The position numbers were made by a program, and so were the translations under genes. Under the pieces are notes generated by a model. That model did not search any database and was not told the origin of the DNA. It saw nothing but the letters and a program-made list of their open reading frames with translations. Of a DNA stretch of 64,000 nucleotides, positions 32,550 through 43,527 are shown piece by piece. Source of the DNA: Carboxylicivirga linearis. GTDB taxonomy: Bacteria > Bacteroidota > Bacteroidia > Bacteroidales > Marinilabiliaceae. The DNA lies in assembly GCF_018271995.1 (NCBI RefSeq), contig NZ_JAGUCO010000006.1, positions 186,001-250,000 of the forward strand, given 5' to 3'. Every line of letters starts with the position of its first letter. Position 1 is the first letter of the stretch.

Positions 32550-34448
32550 TTACTTAAAGAACGACACCGCTGTTTTTAATTTAGCTGCCAGTTGTGTTAA
32601 TTGCTCTGCACTGTCAGAAAACACATTGGCTGTGGCAGAGTTTTGCTGCGTAACCTCATTGAGTTCCTGAATAGCTTTATTTACTTGCTCAGCCCCACTT
32701 TTTTGCTCAAAGCTGGATGCTGTAATTTCCTGAACTAACATTGATGTATTTTCAATATCCGGAATGATAGCCTCTAACTCTTTTCCTGATTTTTCAGTAA
32801 TATCAACACCATTACTTGTTAATTCCATTATTTCATTAGCCGCCTTTTGCGATCTCTCAGCCAATTTCTTAACTTCCGTTGCAACTACTGAAAAACCTTT
32901 ACCTTGCTCGCCTGCCCGAGCCGCTTCCACTGCTGCATTTAAAGCAAGTATATTTGTTTGCTTCGCAATTTCCTCAATGATATTAATCTTCTCAGAAATA
33001 ATATGCATTGCCTCACCAGCTTTCAATGTAGATTCAAATCCGGCTTTCATACCGGCTGCTGCTTTTTCAGCAATTTTCTTTGTTTCCTCCGAGTTTTCGC
33101 TATTTTGCTGAATGGTTGCTACCATTTCTTCCATCGATGAAGATATCTCTTCGGAAGATGCAGCCTGATTGGAAGCCCCGGCAGACAGTTGAGTTGAGGA
33201 AGAGGTTAACTCATTACTCGAATCTTCAATTTCATTAGTACTCTCTACTATACTATGAAGAATTTTTTTCAAATTACCAGCCATATCAATTAAGGCCAAT
33301 TGTAAGTCTCCAATCTCATCATCCTTAATTTCATCTTTTGACTTAGCAACATCTAACTCACCATTTGCCAAACTTCGTGCTATAGAAACGCTGTTTTTAA
33401 TCGGCTTAACAATTACATTTGCCATCCAGTAAACAACAACATATAAAAGCCCTAAACCAAGTACACCTATTAAAAGACTATAGTAAAGAATTTCATTGGC
33501 CTTAGACATAATTACATCAAGTGGTACTTCAATTCCTATTGTCCATGCTTTATCTACCCCACCTAACTTCACAGGCGACATAGATACAAAATAGTCTTTT
33601 CCGGCACCTTCATCGTAATATTTGAAATCAACATTTTCTAACTGATGAGTGCTATTGATTGCTTGTCGGAAAGAGGCAGTATCTTCCTTCATAACATCAA
33701 ACAACATTTCTCCAATCCATTCTTTGTGAGTATGCCCTACAATTCTGGTATCGTTAGATAGAAAGAAAGATTTTGAACCATCAAACAAATTAATGTCCGA
33801 AACAATTTTCTCCATATCAGTTAAACCAATATCAACACCTACCAAACCAATAAATTCGCCATTCTTTTGAATTGGAGCCGCTATGGTAGTCATTAAAATA
33901 CCAGCTAATTCAGGTGTAACCTGATCGTAGTAAGGATCCCAAAGTTCTAATTGATTTCTTTCTCTTGATTGATAATACTGACTGGTTAGAATTTCATTGT
34001 TTACATCCACCCGCTCTTTTGAAATGGTTATTTCATCATTCAAACGAAAATTAACTACCCTGTCTCTACCATTTCGCATATTGTAACCTTCCTCGGTTGC
34101 ATTTAATTCCCATGCCTGCCAGGTTGATAGATAATTTGGATTGTTTTTTAGCCAACCTAATAACATTTCATCTAATACATACGAACGATAATTCTCATCA
34201 AACTGCTCATATTGCTCATAAACATCCCGAATTGTTATTGTTGCCTCTAATACCTGATTCAAATCACTTTGTATCATATTTCGGTATTCTGAAACTCTGG
34301 CATTAATAATCTCTTCAGAATCCTGCATAGCTTTTGCTCTAAGGTTTACACTTATATATACTAAGGTAAAACCGTAGATAAAAGTAAACGAAACCAAGGT
34401 GTACAACAATAGCCTTGATTTAAGAGTAAATCGATATCTTCTTCCCAC
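32550..34448 (-). CDS. Methyl-accepting chemotaxis protein with dCache sensor
   Basis: A 632-residue transmembrane chemoreceptor. Order: TM1 (about 11-31); a periplasmic dCache-type sensor (about 35-300) containing [19 protein letters not shown] and [16 protein letters not shown]2 (about 322-345); a HAMP domain; and the cytoplasmic signalling domain with the conserved hairpin tip [27 protein letters not shown] split across residues near 510-535. No che genes are close, so it is an orphan receptor that would work through a remote CheA/CheW. Ligand unknown. Its presence in a Bacteroidota genome suggests chemosensory control of gliding or other behaviour. Confidence 0.93.
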   Translation of the reverse strand: MGRRYRFTLKSRLLLYTLVSFTFIYGFTLVYISVNLRAKAMQDSEEIINARVSEYRNMIQSDLNQVLEATITIRDVYEQYEQFDENYRSYVLDEMLLGWLKNNPNYLSTWQAWELNATEEGYNMRNGRDRVVNFRLNDEITISKERVDVNNEILTSQYYQSRERNQLELWDPYYDQVTPELAGILMTTIAAPIQKNGEFIGLVGVDIGLTDMEKIVSDINLFDGSKSFFLSNDTRIVGHTHKEWIGEMLFDVMKEDTASFRQAINSTHQLENVDFKYYDEGAGKDYFVSMSPVKLGGVDKAWTIGIEVPLDVIMSKANEILYYSLLIGVLGLGLLYVVVYWMANVIVKPIKNSVSIARSLANGELDVAKSKDEIKDDEIGDLQLALIDMAGNLKKILHSIVESTNEIEDSSNELTSSSTQLSAGASNQAASSEEISSSMEEMVATIQQNSENSEETKKIAEKAAAGMKAGFESTLKAGEAMHIISEKINIIEEIAKQTNILALNAAVEAARAGEQGKGFSVVATEVKKLAERSQKAANEIMELTSNGVDITEKSGKELEAIIPDIENTSMLVQEITASSFEQKSGAEQVNKAIQELNEVTQQNSATANVFSDSAEQLTQLAAKLKTAVSFFK

Positions 34449-34615
34449 AATAATATGTTTTTGGTTGTTTTTAGGATGTGTCTCGACGACAGTGTGAAAT
34501 AACTACTTTTTTTTAACCCAACCATAAACTTTTTGCCACTTTTAGACGAAATGACCAAAATCATACTTGAAGTTGTATAATTTTAATGCATTTTTTTAGA
34601 TTACACCCCATAAAA

Positions 34616-34639
34616 AAAGGCCAACTCACGTCGACCTTT
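34616..34639 (-). terminator. yceI terminator
   Basis: On the minus strand a 10-bp stem with two G-U pairs (AAAGGTCGAC / GTTGGCCTTT) and a 4-nt loop (GTGA), followed by a T run, 25 bp after the stop. Confidence 0.65.
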
Positions 34640-34664
34640 AGTTTTATAATATTATGTAAATATT

Positions 34665-35228
34665 TTATTTTGTTACCACCTTAAATGTAAGAGTAAAGTC
34701 ATCGTAAATCATTTTATCACCCAAATCATCAAAAAACTTGCCTGAACCATAACGTACATCGTACTTAGTACGATCAACTGTCATTGATCCTTTATAAACA
34801 CCATCCGACTTTGTCACATGAAATTCAATGGGGTGCGTTTTACCCTTAATAGTTAATTTACCATTAACATGATAACCATCTCCCATTGATTTTACCGATG
34901 TTAATGCTAGTTTACTGGTTGGATAAGTAGAAACACTAAAAAAATCATCCGATTTTAAATGACCAATTAACTTTTGTTTATATTCATCACTCTCTATATC
35001 CAAATTCGTAATTGATGTCATATCTACCACAAATTCACCTCCGGTAAGCTTATCTCCTTCGAACTCTAAAACTCCCGATTGGAACAGAATATTACCATTA
35101 TGCTCTCCGGTAACTTTTTTGGCATCCCATTCTATTTCACTCTTCTTAATATCTACTTTTTTGCTCTGAGCATTAGCTATAGTTCCAACCAAAAGAACCA
35201 AAACAGCTAGCATTGATGTAATTTTCAT
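34665..35228 (-). CDS. YceI family periplasmic lipocalin-like protein
   Basis: About 187 residues from the ATG at 35228, which gives a clean signal peptide (ending ANAQ). The internal pattern KSEIEWDAKKVTGEHNG ... GVLEFEGDKLTGGEFVVDM ... LIGHLKSDDFF ... GKLTIKGKTHPIEF is the YceI beta-barrel signature. Members bind isoprenoids or other hydrophobic molecules in the periplasm. The gene is divergent from polA. Confidence 0.9.
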   Translation of the reverse strand: MKITSMLAVLVLLVGTIANAQSKKVDIKKSEIEWDAKKVTGEHNGNILFQSGVLEFEGDKLTGGEFVVDMTSITNLDIESDEYKQKLIGHLKSDDFFSVSTYPTSKLALTSVKSMGDGYHVNGKLTIKGKTHPIEFHVTKSDGVYKGSMTVDRTKYDVRYGSGKFFDDLGDKMIYDDFTLTFKVVTK

Positions 35229-35383
35229 AGTCGTTTTTTTAATAGTTACACTCATTTAAAACACAACTATCAACAAAAGTGTTCATTTTAAAACTGTTAT
35301 ACATATGTTAATTCCATGGCTATATTTTAATGATTACTACTATTATTGATAGTTTTCTATCTTTAGAAAAAATTAATTTGACT

Positions 35384-38167
35384 ATGTCCACTCAGGGAGA
35401 AAAGAAAGATTTATACTTACTGGATGCCTACGCTCTAATATTCAGAGCATATTATGCATTCATCAGAAATCCACGAGTTAACTCAAAAGGATTTAACACA
35501 TCGGCAGTATTTGGTTTTACCAATTCATTACTCGAGATACTTACTAAAGAAGATCCAAGTCATATAGCGGTAGTTTTTGATCCATCAGGTCCCACCTTCC
35601 GACACGAAGAATACCCAGAATATAAGGCCAACCGGGATGCTACTCCTGAAGACATCAAAAAATCAGTTCCTTATATTAAGCAATTGATCGAGGCATTAAA
35701 CATACCAGTTATTGTAAAAGATGGTTTTGAAGCGGATGATGTTATTGGAACACTATCAGCCAAAGCCTCTGAAAAAGGCTATCAAACTTACATGGTAACC
35801 CCAGATAAAGATTATGCACAGCTGGTTAAAGAAAATGTGTTTATGTATAAACCACGCAGCAAAGGTGGTGGCATTGACATTTGGGGAATCGAACATGTAA
35901 AGGAAAAATTTTCGGTTGAAGATCCAAAACAAGTTATTGACATATTAGCCTTGTGGGGCGATGCTGCCGATAATATACCCGGATGCCCGGGTGTCGGTGA
36001 AAAAAGAGCCAAGGATATGATTAGTAGCTTTGGTAGCATAGACGGCATCTACGAACATATTGATGAGTTGAAAGGAAAACAGAAAGAGAACATGGTTAAC
36101 TTTAAAGATCAGGTAAAGTTATCCTACCATTTAGCAACCATACGATTAGATGTTCCCATTGAGCTGGACGAAAAAGCTTTGGAGCGAGAAAAACCTAATA
36201 TGGATGCCGTCAATAAATTATTTGAAGAACTCGAATTTAAAAACCTGATTTCAAGAATCAATAAGTTATACGGAACAGCTCCTGTTCAAGGTGATTTATT
36301 TGGAGCTCCTGTTGAACAAACTCCGCAAGAGCCAGTAATAATAGAAAGTTCATTTAAAAACATAAATGATATAACGCATCATTATTATTTGGTTGATAAT
36401 GATATGAAGCTTGCTTCGTTAAAAGCAGAATTAAGTGTTCAAAGTCGCTTTTGTTTCGATACCGAAACCACATCTGTTCATGCCATGGAAGCAGAATTGG
36501 TAGGAATGTCATTCAGTTGGAAGGAACATGAAGCTTATTACGTTCCGGTACCTGCAAACAAAGAAGAAGCAATTGAGCTGGTGAACGGTTTTAAAGAAGT
36601 TTTTGAAGACGGAAACATCACCAAAATAGCACAAAACCTTAAGTACGACATGTTGATATTAAAAAACTACGGTATTAATCTTGCCGGTCCGTTTTTTGAT
36701 ACCATGGTCGCTCACCACCTACTTTACCCGGGACTAAAAAACGGTATGGATTTCATGTCGGAAACCTACCTCAATTACACTCCTATCTCTTACGAATCGG
36801 TGGTGGGTCCCAAAGGTGCTAAGCAAAAAAACATGCGGGATATTGAACCTGCTCAGGTATGTGATTATGCCGCTGAAGATGCTGATATAACCTTACAACT
36901 GGCCAATAAGTTTGAGAAAGAAATTGCAGAAAGTGATGTAAAAGCTTTGTTCGAAGAGATTGAAATGCCACTGATTGAGGTCTTAACTGACATGGAATTT
37001 CAAGGAGTAAAGTTAGATGACAAAGCTCTGCAGGAATTTGCCACTAAACTTAAAGAAACCATTGCAGGACTCGAAACCAAAATAATTGAACTGGCAGGAA
37101 TGGATTTTAATATTGCCAGTCCTAAACAAGTGGGAGAAGTACTTTTTGAACATTTAAAAATTGATGCCAAGGCCAAAAAAACAAAATCAGGCCAGTTTAG
37201 TACCAACGAAGAAACACTACAAAAACTAAAAGATAAGCACGAAATAATTCCTGCTATATTAGAATACAGAGGACTGGTTAAATTATTGAATACGTACGTT
37301 GAAGCTCTACCTAAATTAATCAATACTTCAACCAATAGAATCCATACCAGTTACAACCAGGCAATAGTTGTTACCGGACGATTAAGCAGTACAAATCCAA
37401 ATCTACAGAACATTCCAATTCGCGATGAAAACGGAAAAGAAATACGAAAAGCTTTTACTGCATCAGATGATGAGCATGAGTTTTTATCGGCGGATTATTC
37501 GCAGGTTGAATTACGCCTAATGGCGCATTTTAGCAAAGATGAACATCTGGTTGATGCTTTTAACCGCGGTGAAGATATTCACGCAGCTACGGCAGCCAAA
37601 ATCTTTAAGGTTCCCCTAGACGAAGTAACATCAGACATGCGCAGAAAGGCAAAAACGGCCAATTTTGGTATTATATACGGCATTTCAGCCTTTGGATTAG
37701 CAGAGAGACTTACCATACCTCGAAAAGAGGCTAAAGAGATAATAGACGGTTATTTTGATAGTTTCCCTGGTGTTAAAAAATTCATGGATGATTGTATAGC
37801 TAATGCACGAGAAAAAGGTTTTGTTGAAACGCTACATCACCGTAAACGAAATCTTAGCGATATCAACTCGCGTAATGGTGTGGTGAGAGGTGTAGCTGAG
37901 CGTAATGCCATTAATGCACCTATCCAAGGAACCGCCGCTGACATTATTAAACAAGCCATGGTGAATATTTTTGAACGCTTTAAATCAGAGAACATTCAAT
38001 CAAAAATGATTTTACAGGTACATGATGAATTGAATTTTGATGTATTGAAAGGCGAAATAGATAAAGTGAAAGCCATTGTTAAAGAAGAAATGGAAAATGC
38101 AGTGCAGATTTCAGTTCCCTTAGATGTAGATATGGGAACCGGTCAGAATTGGCTCGAAGCACATTAA
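35384..38167 (+). CDS. polA: DNA polymerase I
   Basis: 927 residues from the ATG at 35384. The frame is open to 35330 but that start has no conserved sequence. Domains: 5' nuclease (about 8-290, YLLDAYALIFRAYYAF ... EADDVIGT ... TPDKDYAQL ... LWGDAADNIPG), 3'-5' exonuclease with Asp359 and Glu361 (FDTETTS) intact, so proofreading is likely, and the polymerase domain with Asp704 in SADYSQVELR and HDE at 880-882. It repairs DNA and processes Okazaki fragments. A good terminator follows. Confidence 0.97.
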   Translation: MSTQGEKKDLYLLDAYALIFRAYYAFIRNPRVNSKGFNTSAVFGFTNSLLEILTKEDPSHIAVVFDPSGPTFRHEEYPEYKANRDATPEDIKKSVPYIKQLIEALNIPVIVKDGFEADDVIGTLSAKASEKGYQTYMVTPDKDYAQLVKENVFMYKPRSKGGGIDIWGIEHVKEKFSVEDPKQVIDILALWGDAADNIPGCPGVGEKRAKDMISSFGSIDGIYEHIDELKGKQKENMVNFKDQVKLSYHLATIRLDVPIELDEKALEREKPNMDAVNKLFEELEFKNLISRINKLYGTAPVQGDLFGAPVEQTPQEPVIIESSFKNINDITHHYYLVDNDMKLASLKAELSVQSRFCFDTETTSVHAMEAELVGMSFSWKEHEAYYVPVPANKEEAIELVNGFKEVFEDGNITKIAQNLKYDMLILKNYGINLAGPFFDTMVAHHLLYPGLKNGMDFMSETYLNYTPISYESVVGPKGAKQKNMRDIEPAQVCDYAAEDADITLQLANKFEKEIAESDVKALFEEIEMPLIEVLTDMEFQGVKLDDKALQEFATKLKETIAGLETKIIELAGMDFNIASPKQVGEVLFEHLKIDAKAKKTKSGQFSTNEETLQKLKDKHEIIPAILEYRGLVKLLNTYVEALPKLINTSTNRIHTSYNQAIVVTGRLSSTNPNLQNIPIRDENGKEIRKAFTASDDEHEFLSADYSQVELRLMAHFSKDEHLVDAFNRGEDIHAATAAKIFKVPLDEVTSDMRRKAKTANFGIIYGISAFGLAERLTIPRKEAKEIIDGYFDSFPGVKKFMDDCIANAREKGFVETLHHRKRNLSDINSRNGVVRGVAERNAINAPIQGTAADIIKQAMVNIFERFKSENIQSKMILQVHDELNFDVLKGEIDKVKAIVKEEMENAVQISVPLDVDMGTGQNWLEAH

Positions 38168-38174
38168 TAAATAA

Positions 38175-38201
38175 AAAACTCTCGTTTTCCACGAGAGTTT
38201 T
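38175..38201 (+). terminator. polA terminator
   Basis: Arms AAAACTCTCGT / ACGAGAGTTTT with a 5-nt loop, followed by TTCTTTTT. Confidence 0.85.
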
Positions 38202-38419
38202 TCTTTTTGCATCACAGCGGCTGGTTAAAGGAGATTCACAAGGGGAACCGCTGATAAATGGGTTAGGTAATATTTAGCAGATGATATTACCATCATACAT
38301 TGGTTTCGTTTTATATGTTAATGTCAAAAAAGGCAAAACGTAACACCTTTAAAAGACAAAAAATTACAAATCAGTGATGAATACCACTAATTCATACACG
38401 AAACATTAATTTTAGTTGA

Positions 38420-39280
38420 CTAAAGAAACTTTTTAATTGACTCAGCAACTTCTTCCATTTGCCAGAGAGGAGTAGAAGTTGCACCACACACACCAATAGA
38501 AGATCTGGCTTCAGACAACCATTTAGAATCCAATTCAGAGGCATCCGAAACAAAGTAACTGTGTTTATTCACTTCGCAACAAGCAGCAAATAACACTTTG
38601 GCATTACTACTTTTCTTTCCTCCAACAAAAACAATAACATTATGCTGCTGAGCAAACGATTTTATTTTAGGAACACGCCCCGTAACCTGCTTACAGGTTG
38701 TATTATGCCATGTAATAGATTCCCCTTTTCGTTCCTCAATAAGCTGTACAATACACTTTAGCTGATCGGGATTTTTAGTGGTTTGAGCAAACACTTCTAT
38801 TGGGCGAGTAAAATCCAACTGATCAATCTCTTCTTCCTTTTCAATAACAATCGCTTGTCCTTCACACTGGCCTTCCAATCCAATTACCTCAGCATGACCT
38901 CGCTTGCCGAATATAACCAATTGCCCTTCCTTTTCTTTTACCGATTGATAGGCCTTTTTTATTCGTTGTTGTAACTTCAAAACAACCGGACAGGTTTCAT
39001 CCTGTAATTGCAATCCGGCTTTTTTGATTAATTGATAGGTAGCAGGTGGTTCTCCATGCGCCCTAAAAAGAACTGTTCCACTCTTTATCTGATTGATTTG
39101 ATTGTACGATATAATCTTCATTCCAGATTGATACAAACGCTCTGCTTCAGCATCATTATGAACAATATCCCCGACGCAATATACCGGAGTTCCATTTTTT
39201 AAAATTTGATCAGCCGAATCAATGGCTTTGCGAACACCAAAGCAAAAACCGGAATGACTATCTATCTCAACTTTAACCAT
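38420..39280 (-). CDS. ispH: 4-hydroxy-3-methylbut-2-enyl diphosphate reductase
   Basis: A 286-residue iron-sulfur enzyme for the last step of the MEP isoprenoid pathway. Three conserved cysteines for the 4Fe-4S cluster are visible: Cys13 in SGFCFGVRKAID, one in DETCPVV, and one in GVCGATSTP. VGDIVHN and FRAHGEPP supply the conserved His residues. It starts 4 bp after the cmk stop, so both are translated from one message. Confidence 0.96.
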   Translation of the reverse strand: MVKVEIDSHSGFCFGVRKAIDSADQILKNGTPVYCVGDIVHNDAEAERLYQSGMKIISYNQINQIKSGTVLFRAHGEPPATYQLIKKAGLQLQDETCPVVLKLQQRIKKAYQSVKEKEGQLVIFGKRGHAEVIGLEGQCEGQAIVIEKEEEIDQLDFTRPIEVFAQTTKNPDQLKCIVQLIEERKGESITWHNTTCKQVTGRVPKIKSFAQQHNVIVFVGGKKSSNAKVLFAACCEVNKHSYFVSDASELDSKWLSEARSSIGVCGATSTPLWQMEEVAESIKKFL

Positions 39281-39284
39281 TTAA

Positions 39285-39989
39285 TTAAGCTAAATTGCGT
39301 TCGCGTAACACATTCATAATCCAATCCATCTGCTCTTGTTTGTTCATATCACTATTATCGAGCAAAATGGCATCATCAGCTTTTTTTAACGGACTTTCTT
39401 TACGTGTGCTATCCATATGATCGCGCTGCTTTACATTTTCTAAAATAGCATCAAAAGAAAGACTGTTGTCTGTTGAATCTTTCGCTTTCAATTCGTCATA
39501 ACGGCGTTGAGCTCGTATTTCAGGAGAGGCAGTCATAAAAAGCTTTACATCAGCATCAGGAAAAACAACCGTACCTATATCACGGCCATCCATCACAATA
39601 CCGCCTTCTTTACCCATCTCCTTCTGTAATTCAACCATACGATGACGCACAAAAGCAATGGTACTAACCGCACTCACATTATTACTCACCTCTAAACCCC
39701 GAATTTCATCTTCAACAATGGTTCCGTTTAAAAATGTTTCGTTCTTTTTCTCTTCAGGTCGATACCTAAAAGTGATTTTTATATCGTTTAGCTTATTCTG
39801 TAATTCATCCAAAAGAATTTCACCATCTGTAATCAATCCGTTTTGCATGGCAAATAAAGTGACAGCCCGATACATAGCTCCCGTATCGATATACACATAA
39901 CCTAACTCTTTGGCTAAATCCTTTGCAACCGTACTTTTTCCACACGACGAATGGCCATCAATGGCTATTACTCCTTTTTTCTGATTCAT
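39285..39989 (-). CDS. cmk: Cytidylate kinase
   Basis: A 234-residue (d)CMP kinase. P-loop GHSSCGKSTVAKDLA, then DTGAMYRAVTLF, and DGRDIGTVVFPDADVKLF with ASPEIRAQRR make the family certain. It phosphorylates CMP and dCMP. It is upstream of ispH in the same operon. Upstream of it are the terminator of the M16 genes and a short gap. Confidence 0.97.
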   Translation of the reverse strand: MNQKKGVIAIDGHSSCGKSTVAKDLAKELGYVYIDTGAMYRAVTLFAMQNGLITDGEILLDELQNKLNDIKITFRYRPEEKKNETFLNGTIVEDEIRGLEVSNNVSAVSTIAFVRHRMVELQKEMGKEGGIVMDGRDIGTVVFPDADVKLFMTASPEIRAQRRYDELKAKDSTDNSLSFDAILENVKQRDHMDSTRKESPLKKADDAILLDNSDMNKQEQMDWIMNVLRERNLA

Positions 39990-40022
39990 TTCTTATAATT
40001 TGCCGACAAAGGTAGAAAAAAA

Positions 40023-40044
40023 CGGGCAGCCTTTCGACTGCCCG
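40023..40044 (-). terminator. Terminator of the M16 peptidase operon
   Basis: Stem CGGGCAG / CTGCCCG with an 8-nt loop, followed on the minus strand by TTTTTTCT. Confidence 0.8.
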
Positions 40045-40078
40045 CTTACGGTATCCATGCCAATTTCTACCGTAAAAA

Positions 40079-42133
40079 TTAAATATCATATTTAGCATCA
40101 ATGGAATCATCATTCACTGTAATAGCATCAAATACTATATCGAATGATTGAGGACCAACTGACTGCGTAATTGCTTTTGGAAACTTAACACCATCAACAT
40201 CTGTGTATTCTGTAATTAAACTAACTACATTACCTTGTGGCGTTTCACTTACCTCTTTCACTTTTAAACCTGTTGAACGGCTGAAATAAACAATTTGTGT
40301 TTTACCTGTTGGATTCGTTATTTTCATTTTATAAGAATCATCTCCTTCTACATCTTCAGATCCTAGCAATTCGGCAGTAAAACCTAACTCTGAAAATTGA
40401 GTTTCAGGAAAAATCATAGCTTCCACTTTCATGCTCTCCAATTGCTCTCCTTCCAGGTTTTGCTCACCCATAGGGCTTATCACTTTGGCTGCTTCACCGT
40501 TACATACTTGCTTCGACATTAAATTTTCACCCATATAGGTTTCAACGCAAGATTTATTTGGGCGACTACTATACATCTTCATCGTTAGATTCATGCCTTG
40601 AACAGTCATACTACCTTGCATACTGTAATTTTTAACGGCATTAACAGCATCAGCGCCACCTAAAGCAGTTACATAGTCTTCAATCACCTTTTCAGCTGTT
40701 AAACCTTCAGGTAAAGGCATTGACTTAACTTCCTCGGCATAGTAGTTATACACAGCAACATCACCTGCTGTACTAAATTTCTTCAATGTTTTCTTCATTT
40801 CAGGTACATTACCCACGGCTAAAATCAAGGCATTATCAGGTGTCAGATATTTTTGAGCCATCGCTTGAACATCTTCAAGTGATACTGCACTTAACTTCTC
40901 TAAATAGGTTTGATAATAATCCTTTGGAAGATTATATTTTTGAATATTCAAAGCAAAACGAGCTACGGTTGAAGCATCTTCCAATGAACGAGAAAAACTA
41001 CCTGCAATCATGTTCTTAACCAGATTAAGATCTTCCTCTGAAACCAGCTCGGTACGCATCTTATCCATTTCATAAATAATTTCGGTAAAAGCGCTGTCAG
41101 TAACACTGGTTCTAACCTGAGCTGATGCTGAAAATGATCCTATCAAATCATCTGAACTAAGTGATGAATAAGCTCCATATGTAAAAGCTTTGTCTTCACG
41201 AAGATTCTGGAATAAACGACCACTTGAACCACCTCCAAGAATACCATTCATCACGCGAGCTTTAATCAAATCGTCATCTCCAGGTTTTAAATTTACAGTA
41301 TAAGTAAGATCAATAGTTGATTGATTTGCAGCATCTTTATTTGCAACAACTACTTTTGGACCATCAAATGTGGCTGGAGCTTCGTATTTGTGTTCAGGTA
41401 CTTCTTTTTCTTCCCATTTAGCAAAATAGGTTTTAGCTTGTTTTTTAGCTTCCTTCATTGAGATATCACCTACGATTACTAAATAAGCTACATTAGGACG
41501 AAAATATGTTTCGTAGTAATTCTTAATATCATCAACCGTAATATTTTCAACGGTTTGCTCGGTTAAAATTTCTCCGTAAGGATGATCTTTACCATATAAT
41601 AAAGCTCCTGAAATATTATTGGCTATTGAAGATGGATCTTCTTTATCAGCCTTGATACCGGTAAGCATTTGCTTTACCGACTTATCCAACTCTTCCTGAG
41701 GAAAAACAGGATTATACAGTACATCAGCCAATAGGTCAAGTAATTCATCAGAGTGCTTTTTAAGCGAACTTGCATAAATACTCTTTGAATTGGTTGAAAG
41801 AACAGCACCAATAAAATCAACTGCTTCGTCAATTTCAGCTTTTGATTTAGTAGTAGTACCGGCACGCATTAAATCACCTGCCATTGAAATATATCCAGCT
41901 TTATCACCTTCAAAAATAGGATCAATATCCAATGATAAGCTGTATGACACAACTGGTACTTTATGGTTTTCAACAACAATTACTTTCAAACCATTTTTTA
42001 GTTCGAATGTTTTGGCATCTTCTATATTGATTTTCGGAGCAGGTCCGGCTGCAGGCATTTTGCTACGGTCGAGTTGCGCATTTACCGAAATGGCAACTAA
42101 AACACTTAAAAATAAAAATACTATTTTCTTCAT
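40079..42133 (-). CDS. M16 peptidase-like subunit, catalytically inactive, with extra C-terminal domain
   Basis: A 684-residue protein with a signal peptide (residues 1-19, ending VNAQ) and two M16 lobes. The first lobe begins KTFELKNGLKVIVVENHKVPVVSYSL, but the HxxEH zinc site is replaced (the corresponding region reads AGYISMAGDLMRAGTTTKSK), so it cannot hydrolyse peptides itself. The second lobe follows, and the last 200 residues form a LolA-like or lipoprotein-like beta domain (SMQGSMTVQGMNLTM ... YFSRSTGLKVKEVSET). In heterodimeric M16B enzymes, such a partner completes the chamber of the active subunit, here encoded immediately upstream, 62 bp away. Confidence 0.85.
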   Translation of the reverse strand: MKKIVFLFLSVLVAISVNAQLDRSKMPAAGPAPKINIEDAKTFELKNGLKVIVVENHKVPVVSYSLSLDIDPIFEGDKAGYISMAGDLMRAGTTTKSKAEIDEAVDFIGAVLSTNSKSIYASSLKKHSDELLDLLADVLYNPVFPQEELDKSVKQMLTGIKADKEDPSSIANNISGALLYGKDHPYGEILTEQTVENITVDDIKNYYETYFRPNVAYLVIVGDISMKEAKKQAKTYFAKWEEKEVPEHKYEAPATFDGPKVVVANKDAANQSTIDLTYTVNLKPGDDDLIKARVMNGILGGGSSGRLFQNLREDKAFTYGAYSSLSSDDLIGSFSASAQVRTSVTDSAFTEIIYEMDKMRTELVSEEDLNLVKNMIAGSFSRSLEDASTVARFALNIQKYNLPKDYYQTYLEKLSAVSLEDVQAMAQKYLTPDNALILAVGNVPEMKKTLKKFSTAGDVAVYNYYAEEVKSMPLPEGLTAEKVIEDYVTALGGADAVNAVKNYSMQGSMTVQGMNLTMKMYSSRPNKSCVETYMGENLMSKQVCNGEAAKVISPMGEQNLEGEQLESMKVEAMIFPETQFSELGFTAELLGSEDVEGDDSYKMKITNPTGKTQIVYFSRSTGLKVKEVSETPQGNVVSLITEYTDVDGVKFPKAITQSVGPQSFDIVFDAITVNDDSIDAKYDI

Positions 42134-42195
42134 TGAAGTATATTTTAACCCTTAAATGGGTGTTCTGTCTAAACTATTTATGAATAAACTGATGA

Positions 42196-43527
42196 TTAGT
42201 TTTGTTGCGATTTTGGTAAGTAATATAGCACTACTCTATTGTCTTTAGTAAGGTACTTATTAGCAACACGCTGAATATCTTCACGAGTAACAGCCAAATA
42301 CTTATCCAACTCGGTATTAATCAAATTAGCATTACCGAAATAGGTGTAATTTCGTGCTAAAGTATTAGCTCGGGTTGCCACTCTAATGTTACCTTTTACA
42401 ATATCGTTCTCAAACTGATTTTTTAATTTCTGAAATTCTTTTTCTGAAATTAATTCATCCTGAACCTTTTTAATCTCAGCATCCATAGCATCTTCCAAAT
42501 CTTTGGTTTCAACTCCCATATTAGGTAAGGCTATAGTCAAAGCCAATGATGGCTCTTTGTAACCAATTGGAAAACTAGCTACCTGCATGGCTTTTTGCTG
42601 ATCATCAACCAACGACTTATACAAACGTGAGCTTTGGCCTTTTGATAAAAGCGTACTCAACATATCCAATGCATAATAATCATCAGTTCCCATGGCCGGG
42701 GTACGATAAGCTTGTAAAATCAAAGGAAGTTGTACGTTATCAAAAACAGTATCACGAACTTCACCATTTAATGGAGGCTCAACAACCGGGTTATACTCTA
42801 AATTTTGTTTTCCGCGAGGGATATCAGAAAAGTATTTTTTAATCCATTCTTTGGCCTGATCAATTTCTATGTCGCCAGCCAATACTAAAACAGCATTATT
42901 AGGCACATAAAACTTATTGTAGAATTGCTGAAACTCTTCATCTTTAGCAGCCATAATATGCTCAGGATCACCAATGGTAGTCCAGCGATATGGATGTTCA
43001 GTAAAAGCACGCTTCATTGTTTCCTGAAGAATAGTACCATACGGACGATTGTCGTAGCTTTGCTTTTTCTCTTCAATTACCACTTTCTTTTGAGTAGCAA
43101 TACCTAAAGAATCAACTTTAGCGTGCAACATTCTTTCCGACTCCAGCCACAAACCTAATTCTAACTGGTTAGAAGGTAGTGTTTCGTAATAATAAGTTCG
43201 GTCGCTTGAAGTATTTGCATTTAAAGTACCTCCCGCATTTTGCACAATTTTAAAATACTGTCCACGATCAATATTTTCTGTTCCTTCAAACATTAAATGT
43301 TCAAAAAAATGTGCAAAACCTGTGCGATCAGGACTTTCGTGCTTTGATCCAACATTATACATTACCGAAACTGTAACATTTGGGGTAGTTTTGTCTTGAT
43401 GCAAGATAACGTGTAAGCCATTATCCAGATCAAATTCCTCGAAGTTAATTTTATTCAATTGGGCATTAACAGATCCCAGGCCAGCAATAATAAAAAGGAA
43501 TGCCAGCAATGAAAAACGATTATTCAT
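42196..43527 (-). CDS. M16 family zinc metallopeptidase, active subunit
   Basis: 443 residues from the ATG at 43527, which gives a signal peptide (MNNRFSLLAFLFIIAGLGSV, then NAQ). The zinc site HFFEH is present in TGFAHFFEHLMFEG, with the distal Glu in the LWLESERM stretch. C-terminal lobe and the R-x-(A)-x-T-L segment are present. This is the catalytic partner of the inactive 684-residue subunit downstream, and the two likely degrade peptides in the periplasm. The gene is divergent from the DUF6452 gene across a region holding a striking palindrome. Confidence 0.92.
   Translation of the reverse strand: MNNRFSLLAFLFIIAGLGSVNAQLNKINFEEFDLDNGLHVILHQDKTTPNVTVSVMYNVGSKHESPDRTGFAHFFEHLMFEGTENIDRGQYFKIVQNAGGTLNANTSSDRTYYYETLPSNQLELGLWLESERMLHAKVDSLGIATQKKVVIEEKKQSYDNRPYGTILQETMKRAFTEHPYRWTTIGDPEHIMAAKDEEFQQFYNKFYVPNNAVLVLAGDIEIDQAKEWIKKYFSDIPRGKQNLEYNPVVEPPLNGEVRDTVFDNVQLPLILQAYRTPAMGTDDYYALDMLSTLLSKGQSSRLYKSLVDDQQKAMQVASFPIGYKEPSLALTIALPNMGVETKDLEDAMDAEIKKVQDELISEKEFQKLKNQFENDIVKGNIRVATRANTLARNYTYFGNANLINTELDKYLAVTREDIQRVANKYLTKDNRVVLYYLPKSQQN

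Noticed and set aside
35330-35383. Upstream start for polA
   Set aside because: The start at 35384 is close to the usual N-terminus, while the extra 18 residues are not conserved-looking.
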